A stretch of DNA of 64,000 nt from Berghia stephanieae (Eukaryota > Mollusca > Gastropoda > Nudibranchia > Aeolidiidae). Below the pieces are notes generated by a model. It did no database searches. It worked only from the letters and a program-made list of their open reading frames with translations, and had not been told where the DNA came from. Below, one piece after another: positions 55,971 through 64,000 of this stretch. Where the stretch lies: NCBI GenBank assembly GCA_034508935.3, contig CM067444.1, positions 37,149,550 to 37,213,549 of the forward strand. The letters run 5' to 3'. Position 1 is the stretch's first letter. The number at the start of each line of letters is the position of its first letter. Both the position numbers and the translations under genes were made by a program.

Positions 55971-57715
55971 CAGTGCTGCATTGTGGCTGTGGCTGTACCT
56001 GAGATGTTTTCAATCTTCAATGAATCTTAATTTATTTTATTTTAAAATCTTTTTTAAAGATTTACAAATTTTTAAAATCAATGAACTTATATTTAATCAT
56101 ATCTTGTAAAACTAAAGTTCAATAAAGATAAATCATCCTACTATTAAATTATATAATATTTCTAATTATCAAAATGTAAAACATAACAAATATTGCTTCT
56201 TTCACATTTTGTTACTTGACCCATGATTTATAATTTACAGATGTTCGTTTCCTACTGAATCAATAATAAAGACAAATTACAAATTCTGTGATTGATTTTA
56301 AATAAATTAAATGTAATTAAAATAAAACCATTGAAACGACAACATTGCCTTTCAAAACGACAACATCCATTTTCAATGGTGACATGCTACGGCCAATTTA
56401 AAAATAGACACACACACACAAACATATAAGAGAAAACTGAACATAAATGGACATTTAAAAGATTAGCATTTCCTTTGACTTGATCTCCATCCACAACGAA
56501 CAACAATATATCAATATTTGTGACCCATCACGCCACTCTGGTTTGAATGGACTTCATAAGAAAAATGGAATTTAAAGTCAAAATAACCAGAATGTAAACA
56601 TTTCAGGGTTTAGAAGATTAAAAAAAAAAATTCACTCTCTGAAGTGAAAAGTTATGAACGGTACAAAAATGAACAGAACAGAAAGTCTGTCCTTATTCTG
56701 ATGTATTCACGTTTTTACTGTTTTCATTCTTGGCTGAAGAAGGGTTTTGAACCTAAAACATTCCATGTATCGTATTATTTGTTCTTTTTCGAAGCTGTTA
56801 TATTCTGTAGTGTACAAATACAATACTTTTTACACTCCTTTTACAATCCACCTGTTCTAGCAGTTTGACTTTTATCTCCTCTTCAATGTAGTCATTTATT
56901 TCAAAAACCCAAATCTCATCAGTTGAGATTGATATCATTTTGAATTGATGAGTCGTTATTCCATTCAAAATGCCTCCTAAAGCTGTCAAATATCAACACT
57001 ATTGTGGGTTATTAAAACTGTCCAATCAAATGTTTAGTACGAGAAAAACCCATAATATATTGGTGTGTGTTGTACAAGGATTACACATGAAGGCATTAAA
57101 TATCAAGTATTAGAAAAAAAAAGCAGAAAACAACAGTATAATAAACTACTATCTTGATGAGTAAAAAATACTACAACGTTTTTTGACATGAATGGAGTGT
57201 TAGCAATGTGTACTTATTTGCAGGTCTGATAACCCAAATTGTTATGGGCTCATCGTTGTAATGGAAACACTCTCCAACCAACACAAACCATCGTCCATTA
57301 CAACAGTGTTAAATCAAGCCCCCATGATTGAGTTCGGTTATCAGCCTGCAAATATGCACATCTAGGGCATTAATGTTGTATGAACAAATTTACTATTATA
57401 ATCATTAATATTTTACTTTCAGTCGGATAATTTTAAAAGTTAAACATCATTGGAAAGCTTTTCACATTACAGTGCTTTGGTAGAACTTTCTTTTTCTTAA
57501 CTTTGTACTATCCTCCCCCTCCAGACACACACAACACACCACATCAATCTAATATTAAGAGGATTTAATCAGATGATGAAAACTGAATCAATACATTTTC
57601 AATTTTTGGTTTACCCATATGAAGTACTGGGCTGTGGCGGTGGGTCGACTGAATTGAACAATAAATTCGTAGGACTCCAAAGATAATGTTGGTTAGCTGC
57701 AGGTCTTCCAGGTTA
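55971..57715. other. intron sequence; R5 repeat at 56715-56810, no exon found
   Basis: AT-rich. 56715-56810 carries R5 blocks (GAAGAAGGGTTTTGAACCTA, GAAGCTGTTATATTCTG). A GTAAACC-like donor near 57614 follows a short frame, but the reading does not resemble DENND5 and the flanking exons already join in phase. Confidence 0.5.
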
Positions 57716-57717
57716 GA

Positions 57718-57731
57718 ATAATAATAATAAC

Positions 57732-57790
<59 letters not shown>

Positions 57791-57806
57791 TAATAATAAT
57801 AATAAC

Positions 57807-57850
<44 letters not shown>

Positions 57851-57854
57851 TTAA

Positions 57855-57891
<37 letters not shown>
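57718..57891. repeat. (AAT)n microsatellite
   Basis: About 170 bp of AAT with a few interruptions. Confidence 0.95.
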
Positions 57892-57892
<1 letters not shown>

Positions 57893-58313
57893 AGATATTA
57901 GGTTTTATGGATGTTTGGTATTTGCGGTAGCATAGTGTTAAATCTGGTAAGTTTCATATCTCATTGTAAGCGTTAAATTATGCACTGATATTATCAGCTA
58001 GATAGATGAATTTCAAAATAAATTGCTCAAATTTCCCTCTCAAAATCTTGACAATATTATATAATCACAAGACTACATAAAAATAATGAAACAAAGATGA
58101 CAACATTTAAGTCGACAAGCAGAAGAAAAAAGGCAATAGTGTCCAATCTCACATCGAAACGACATATTTATTGTTGAAATATTCCATAGATTCTCATACA
58201 GTAAACATAAATATAATCATATAATCAAATCTGTTTCTTCTTCTCTTTTTTCTTTCTTTATGACTTTTGTGTGATCTACCCTTTTCACTTTGATTTCGTG
58301 GTTTGACCACTCT
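57892..58313. other. intron sequence, nothing identified
   Basis: AT-rich intron sequence without recognisable repeats or exon. Confidence 0.5.
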
Positions 58314-58592
58314 TCGTGCGGCTATGTGGTCTAGTGGTATGACACTTGCCTTTGGATCAGAAGGTCCTGGGTCAGAGCCTTGCACGGTGCATAGTTGAGT
58401 CCTTGGAAAAGGCTCTTTACTCACATTCTCTCACCATACTCAGGTGTAAAATGAGAACCTGGCTGTTAACAGCGTTAAAAGATTGTAATATCACCTAACA
58501 AGGTGTCATGTCTACACGTTAAATGTTGCTGTTGGTTAGGGACTCCTTGTAAAGTGCTTTACACACGTTCAGTGGATATTGTGCTATATAAA
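58314..58592 (+). mobile_element. S1 SINE, best-preserved copy
   Basis: Complete: head GTGCGGCTATGTGGTCTAGT GGTATGACAC, B-box region GGTCCTGGGTCAGAGCC, body CTCACATTCTCTCACCATAC, tail CTTGTAAAGTGCTTTACACA and GGATATTGTGCTATATAAA. The head looks derived from a tRNA, but the copy is no functional tRNA gene. Confidence 0.9.
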
Positions 58593-60587
58593 GGCTCAAG
58601 TATTTTTTTTGTCTTCCTGTAGTATTGACAGCACAACAACTATTAGGCTGTGCTGACGAGATTTCATATGCTATTATTATCTGTCAACGTTTTAAAACTA
58701 AAAGGTGTGCGTGAACTGGTTGGTCTAAGTAACACAAATCTAAACTGAAATGCCTATGCTCAATTCAAAAAAAAGAAAGAGAGAAAATGACAGAATGTGA
58801 ACTCATAATTTAAAAAAAAAAACAAGACTTATTAATAATAATTAAATACAATTTATAAACAATCCAATGTTTTTTTACTCTATGTAAGTAGAATATCTAT
58901 GTATTATGTAGCATAAGCATGAAGTCGTTCTTACAATTTATATCACTCCTTCCTAAAATAAGTTACTCATTCACAATGATTCGAGATGCGTGTAAAATGG
59001 TTTTGAAAAGGACACAATGCAGGAGCCTGACTTTTGTTATAAGACAAAACGATGTCATCCTGACCCAAAGATACTGCACAGTCTACAGAACCAAACCAAA
59101 AAACAAAACAAAACAAAAACAAAAAGAACAAAAACAAAACTAACAAACAAACAAACAAAAAACACCCCTTCCCAACTAAATAACAAACAAAAAAACCCCG
59201 ACCCTCCCTGAAGCATGTAACACAATGGGGATGGTCATGCGTGAATACAAAATGATTGTACGGCTGTAAACACATCAAGATGGCCTTGGCTGCACACACA
59301 TGGTATGTACACTTACCAACCAAAGGGGAACAACTGGAAGGGACGGATTCATGCACTAAAATGGATGCCGATATAAATATTTCCAAATGTCAAAATCTAT
59401 GGTCAAAGAGCATCTTGTGGTACTGCACTACTCAAGCATTCACTCAATCCATGTGATCATTCTCTAAGATGACAAGTTTCCTAAAACCAATTTCCATTAT
59501 CATTCTCCTCAGTTCCTTGTCACCTTCAATTGTGAAAGGCTGAAAGACTTAACTACATTAAATATTTGCCCATTACAAAAAAACAAAAACCAAAAAAACC
59601 CAAAAAAACAAAAAACAAAAAACAACCTCACAAACAAAAAATATACCCCCTCCCCCCGAAGTTTTTGGAGTGAATTTAACAATGTTTGAAAGCGAAACTT
59701 GGGTCATTATTTTAGTACTTGGGAGAAATGTAAGATGATAGGATATATGAACAAATGTGAGGAGAAGAAAAAGACAGAAGAAATGTAGGCCAGTAGCTAA
59801 TCTAAGATAAATATAGCTGCAAATCTTTTTCCATTGACAGAAAAAATATATTTCTATTATCATGAACAATAAATATTTAAGTTATAAAACAGGATAACAT
59901 AGAACTGGATTAGTAGAAATCACAAACGATAGAAAACTGCTTGGATGATAATAGTAGAAAAGGGGAGGATAAGAAATGAAATGTAGAAAAGAGTTACAAA
60001 ATACAATAAATACAATAATGATGGTCAGTAATTGGAATAAAATAATAATCTGTTATTTCGTTGATGCACTCACAGTTGGAACCAATGAGGACATCATAAG
60101 ATGTTTCCAAAACCAGCCAACCACAGGCACTTTTACATACTTTCCTTCTGACAAACCAATCAAAATGCAGTAAAACTTCCAAGGTTTCTTGCTAATAATG
60201 TTAAAACTAGGACAAATACTTGTAGTCAAATTTTCAAGGAACAATCTTTGACAGTGAGTTATTCACATGCATTCCAATTGTTTGTGTATCAACACTTGAA
60301 GATACAAATGGCAAAGAAATATTACTCTGATAATTTGAAAAAAAAACAACAAATAAATATGACAGCAATTGAAAGTAGAAAGCATGCATAATATACACAA
60401 CAGTGATTATGTCTGGTGGTAGTACTGACTACAACAGGAGCAGGCGTAGGCTGGCAGTAGCTGCAGTTCTCACAATTAATAGTGATTGGGAAACAAACTA
60501 TACACAAAGACACATTGAACAGATCGGTCAGCTGGTAATTTGGTGGTTACACGGTTGGGACAGACTGACCAACCGTCCAGGACTTAC
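58593..60587. other. intron sequence, A/C-rich low complexity, no exon found
   Basis: AAAC-rich stretches at 59085-59200 and 59575-59650. The minus-strand frame at 58967-59386 is protein-like for ~55 residues but matches nothing I know and has no good splice context. Confidence 0.5.
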
Positions 60588-60674
60588 TACTCAATGAGAT
60601 GGATCTGCCCAGGATTGTGAAGGACCCGTCCACTAAGGAGCGGAGGTCGATCAAGCTATTGCGCTTGGGTAAAC
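60588..60674 (-). CDS. DENND5: DENND5 exon, most 5' one in window
   Basis: 87 bp between TTTCTCTAAAG and GTAAGT. It reads LPKRNSLIDLRSLVDGSFTI then LGRSISLS. It begins needing one base from upstream and leaves one base (A), which with AT of the next exon makes Asn, so phases agree across a 5.3-kb intron. The sequence is not strongly conserved, so assignment rests on strand, phase and splice sites. The uDENN, DENN and dDENN domains must lie to the right of the window. Confidence 0.75.
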
Positions 60675-61480
60675 CTTTAGAGAAAGAGGATGGGTGGGTA
60701 GGAATGACATATTGCATGAAATATACAGTCAAAATAATCACAGCCACTTTGTTCAAGACAGTGGGGAGTTATTGTTGAAATTATACTCAGTCATTGAGTA
60801 ATGATGGATTGAGGTGACAAGGCCTTCTCAGCAGTCATTCCTGGCCGTTTTATTGAGATGGAGATTCTTAATATTAATTTATTCTCAAATGTCTTAACTT
60901 TGAATTTGTTAGATATAAATGGAATCTTTCTAATTCAATTTTTTTACATTTTATTCTTTTTCAATACCTGATTTAAAGTTACTTGACGATATGAATAATT
61001 CATCTTCATATCTGTTTTTCCAACTAGCCATAAAAATTATGCTTTAAAATGTCAAGATAAAAATCTTATCTCAAAGAATAACCAATTCGATGTGACATAC
61101 AATTTTATACAAGTTGATTAGTACAGGGCATAACCTGTTGGATACCTGCAAGACGAGCCATAAGATTATCATGCCTTTTATGCTTCAAAATGCCTTTATT
61201 TGTTATATCGTTATTCCATATCAACAATTATAACCAATATTTAAATGTCCGCAATCCAAAATTAAGTTTTAAAATTTGCACTTATAGCACATTTTCACTG
61301 CTTCGTTATGCTCAATATGATTCAAAATGCTGACATATTTCTCCTGATGGAATGTGGCATCGATTTCCATTTGATACAGTACACAGTACATTTCAGACAA
61401 CCTTTCTTGCACAGACTCCCTTAAAGTAGACATCATTGAGTATGGCCAGATACTCATTTCCATAAAAGTCTCGCAAGGCA
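60675..61480. other. intron sequence with one unexplained minus-strand frame
   Basis: A 70-codon minus frame at 61269-61481 (MSTLRESVQERLSEMYCVLY..) and an overlapping one (DFYGNEYLAILNDVYFKG) have some protein character. Neither has convincing splice sites, and I recognise no domain. Confidence 0.4.
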
Positions 61481-61489
61481 ATGTTTGTT

Positions 61490-61660
61490 TTCTAGTGCCT
61501 TGATCACCATGCTAGTATCTACTCTGGGTGCAGTCTGTGATTTAGCGGAAATGGAATTTTATCCAAGGGGTAACGAGCAACTGTTCCAGCTAATTTAATG
61601 CTACAGTCACTGGGATTCACCCCTGATTCCATGGACCTTATGGCTCTGAACAACTACCAT
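61490..61660 (+). mobile_element. S4 SINE, headless copy
   Basis: Plus-strand body and end of S4: CTCTGGGTGCAGTCTGTGAT, then CCATGGACCTTATGGCTCTG. Confidence 0.65.
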
Positions 61661-61754
61661 AAATGCATTAAAAATTCTTCAAACGAGAGGGCAACTGTTG
61701 TTTTACTCCTACATCAGAACTGAACTAGTATAAGTAATATAGATGTGTACAGTA

Positions 61755-62000
61755 GTCTTTCAGAGACATAAGGCCCATGGAGCCGAAGTTAATCCTGGTT
61801 TCTATAGCGTGAAATGGACAATAGCAATTGCTTGCTATCCTTTAAATAGGACACTAGTCTATCGCAAAGTACTTTCCACCAGATCTATCAGACCCAGCTA
61901 CCCATTCTTTGCTGGCTAGACGGGGGATCAGAAAACAATCTGGACTGCACCCAGGATCGATCTCGGTCCATTTGCGTGTGAAGCGAGTGCTCTACCAATT
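61755..62000 (-). mobile_element. S4 SINE
   Basis: Minus-strand copy with the tail (AAGGCCCATGGAGCC), body GACACTAGTCTATCGCAAAG and TACCCATTCTTTGCTGGC, and head GCGAGTGCTCTACCA at right. Tail-to-tail with the previous one. Confidence 0.8.
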
Positions 62001-62592
62001 TTTATCTCTAATTCTCTAATTTTACCAGCCTCTTGATGAAAAAAGGTAAGGCACAAAATCAGGTAAGATAATAAATTAAAGAAAAAATCCAGCCTCGTCT
62101 GTGAAGATTTGAAAATGCACCATGTTAACTCAAGTCCAGGCAAACAAATAGTGTTATTTTTGCTGCTCCTCTTCATTCCATCATGACCAGAATTAAAATG
62201 AGCTTTAATTAATTCTATCTCCAAGTTGCTTGGAATGCACTTTGACCTTCTATCCTCGCAGATAAAACACATATCTTACTTCAAATGTGACCTACTGCCT
62301 CACAATGGTAATATGTCGGGGTCAACCAGGTGCTAGATAGTTTATAGTAAAAATGACCAGAAATATCTGATTTTAGATTTTACGTCACTGAAGGAATTCC
62401 ATCTATCGCCTTCAACAAAACTTATACCATTAACCCAAATTTTACATTTTTGACCATGAGATTTACTTTTTGGCATCAAAATCACACTGATATAATACCA
62501 ATTTGTGGAAGTGGTTGATGGATTAAGATAAAAGATAAACCCCAATTTGTCCAAAAGTGTTAACGCTGTCAAATCAAAGAAAATAAAAAAAG
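62001..62592. other. no feature supported
   Basis: AT-rich; short frames only. Confidence 0.4.
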
Positions 62593-62775
62593 AACCAGCT
62601 TTCAGACTTTGTGATCAAGCCATATCTCAGCTTTCAGACTCTGGGATCAAGTCATATCTCATCTTTCAGACTTTGTGGTCAAGTCATATCTCACCTTTCA
62701 GACTTTGTGATCAAGCCATATTTCAGCTTTCAGACTCTGGGATCAAGTCATATCTCAGCTTTGTGATAAAGTCAT
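62593..62775. repeat. ~33-bp minisatellite
   Basis: About five and a half units of CTTTCAGACTTTGTGATCAA plus GCCATATCTCAG with variants. Confidence 0.92.
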
Positions 62776-63221
62776 CTTAATCAATTGGTATTTGAAGTTT
62801 TAGGACCAAAATGAATGAAATGTGTTTTATCAGAGGTCAGATCTAGATTTCCATGGTTGTCTGATTGGCTGGGCATAATATTGAAATCAAATCAAAATGC
62901 TACAATGCACTTTGAATTTTGTTATGTCCTTATCCACGTCATTGCTGTGGACAATCAAGATGGCAAGTCAAAATAGGAATAGAGGTAAAATGCAGAGGTT
63001 GCTGACAGAAGCTCGAAAAAAAAAACCAACAAACGAACAAAACAAAAATCCCAGAAAAATAAACTAAACAATATAACAACGCCTCCCTCCCCTCAAGACC
63101 CCACCCTGATGAAGAGGTTGATTATGAGTTCATTTAAATCATTAAAAGCAATCATGTGGACGTTTCCCAGTGTGGAAAAAAATGATAGATTTAAAATGAA
63201 ATCTGCAGATGATTGTGGAAT
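62776..63221. other. no feature supported
   Basis: Includes an AAAC-rich patch near 63020. No exon recognised. Confidence 0.4.
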
Positions 63222-63532
63222 GATTGAATGGATTGTAAGGATGTCTTTGAGGATTGAATGGATTGTAAGGATGTCTTTGAGGATTGAATGGATTGTAAGG
63301 ATGTCTTTGAGGATTGAATGGATTGTAAGGATGTCTTTGAGGATTGAATGGACTGTAAGGATGTCTTTGAGGATTGAATGGATTGTAAGGATGTCTTTGA
63401 GTATTGAATGGATTGTAAGGATGTCTTTGAGGATTGAATGGATTGTAAGGATGTCTTTGAGGATTGAATGGATTGTAAGGATGTCTTTGAGGATTGAATG
63501 CACTGTAAGGATGTCTTGGAGGATTGAATGGA
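63222..63532. repeat. 30-bp minisatellite, about 10 units
   Basis: Highly homogeneous units of GATTGAATGGATTGTAAGGA plus TGTCTTTGAG. Because 30 is a multiple of three, several frames stay open on both strands; they are not genes. Confidence 0.97.
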
Positions 63533-63537
63533 GTCAA

Positions 63538-63645
63538 AATGTATAGTAAAATAAAGGGAGTAAAATGACTCTTGTAAAAGATACAAAACAAAGTAAACAT
63601 CTTTTATAAGAGTCATTTTTACTCCCTTTATTTTACTATACATTT
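63538..63645. repeat. inverted pair of R4 repeat ends (hairpin)
   Basis: AATGTATAGTAAAATAAAGG and its inverted copy face each other across ~17 bases, with arms of about 46 bp ending in AAAGATACAAAACAAAGTA. Same family as 45083-45172 and 54685-54795. Confidence 0.88.
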
Positions 63646-64000
63646 TATTGACTCATTTCGGCAGCTCTAGATTTTGGTACTCATGAGTCACCTGACACAG
63701 AGTAGTGGATGGGTGATTTCTGATTGGTGCATCTCAAAGTACGCATTAAGGGACTGAATCAAAAACAAACTCAAAGTTCCCTTAAAGCATGGTGTAAAAA
63801 TAGAAAAGAGAACAGGTTAGTTAAGAAGACAGTATATAAAAAATGGAAGAACTTCACTGAAATGTTGCTGTAATAGAATCAAACCAAGAGTTATGGCATT
63901 GTCAATTTTACAATTACAAATCCAAACCTGGCACTGTCAACAAATAGAAAATCTTTGCATATTTCTGACCAAAAAAAACAAAAAAAAAAAAAAATCTGTA
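63646..64000. other. right edge, nothing identified
   Basis: AT-rich, ending in an A run. No DENND5 exon was found here. Confidence 0.4.

Noticed and set aside
57600-57720. Extra DENND5 exon
   Set aside because: A GTAAACC donor and short frame exist, but the reading does not match DENND5 and the exons on both sides join in phase without it.
58314-58390. tRNA gene
   Set aside because: A- and B-box-like parts are present, but it is the head of a SINE found many times, and the arms do not fold as a tRNA. Same for 40860, 51470 and 54830.
58967-59386. Minus-strand frame as a coding exon
   Set aside because: Protein-like only in its first ~55 residues, then low complexity. No acceptor and no known domain.
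61269-61481. Minus-strand 70-codon frame as a DENND5 exon
   Set aside because: Two overlapping frames look equally plausible and neither has good splice sites or similarity to DENND5.
63093-63643. Four long overlapping open frames on both strands
   Set aside because: All are translations of a 30-bp tandem repeat whose length keeps frames open. There is no domain or splice context.

Overview
This window is animal nuclear DNA, most likely from a marine invertebrate. It is AT-rich, its coding parts are short exons bounded by GT/AG splice sites, and most of it is dispersed repeats: tRNA-derived SINEs, non-LTR (LINE) remnants, small DNA transposons, a Copia element, minisatellites and long microsatellites. 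The phylum cannot be fixed from sequence alone. No rRNA, intact tRNA or CRISPR was found.

Two host genes can be supported. On the minus strand, eleven phase-compatible exons between 60674 and 42294 encode the C-terminal part of a DENND5 (Rab6-interacting protein 1) orthologue: the end of RUN1, the PLAT domain, RUN2 and the stop. The N-terminal uDENN/DENN/dDENN part must lie beyond the right edge. On the plus strand, a large exon (25228-26061) joined in phase to a second one (from 26648) makes part of an unrecognised, Ser/Arg-rich protein with an RVxF-like motif.

Layout: 1-3.5 kb holds microsatellites and repeat copies. 3.5-4.9 kb is a composite satellite. 5-10 kb is sparse, with a MITE-like copy and a SINE. 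10.15-11.1 kb is a decayed MULE-type transposase with a tandem repeat. 12.2-18.2 kb is a minisatellite interrupted by a 500-bp retroposon and a young Copia element. 18.2-20 kb is a duplicated 0.7-kb unit, one copy holding a 340-bp retroposon. 20-25 kb has SINEs, a MITE with 8-bp target duplications and a tail-to-tail SINE pair. 25.2-27.3 kb is the unknown gene running into a minisatellite that was split by a 1.7-kb hAT-like element. 30-38 kb is dense in a 0.53-kb retroposon (here R1) and palindromic foldback elements. 42-64 kb is the DENND5 gene with repeats in its introns.

The most unusual signals are these. Tandem duplications repeatedly begin inside the last bases of an exon and run downstream, three times in DENND5 and apparently once in the unknown gene, so that splice donors or the stop codon lie in arrays. 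R1 has at least eleven copies, several with clear 12-18 bp target duplications. At 43.1-44.5 kb three element types are nested. Several inverted repeats could form long hairpins. Two SINE families share 3' tails with LINEs in the same window. None of this shows a new functional system; the duplicated splice donors are the best candidate for an undescribed effect.
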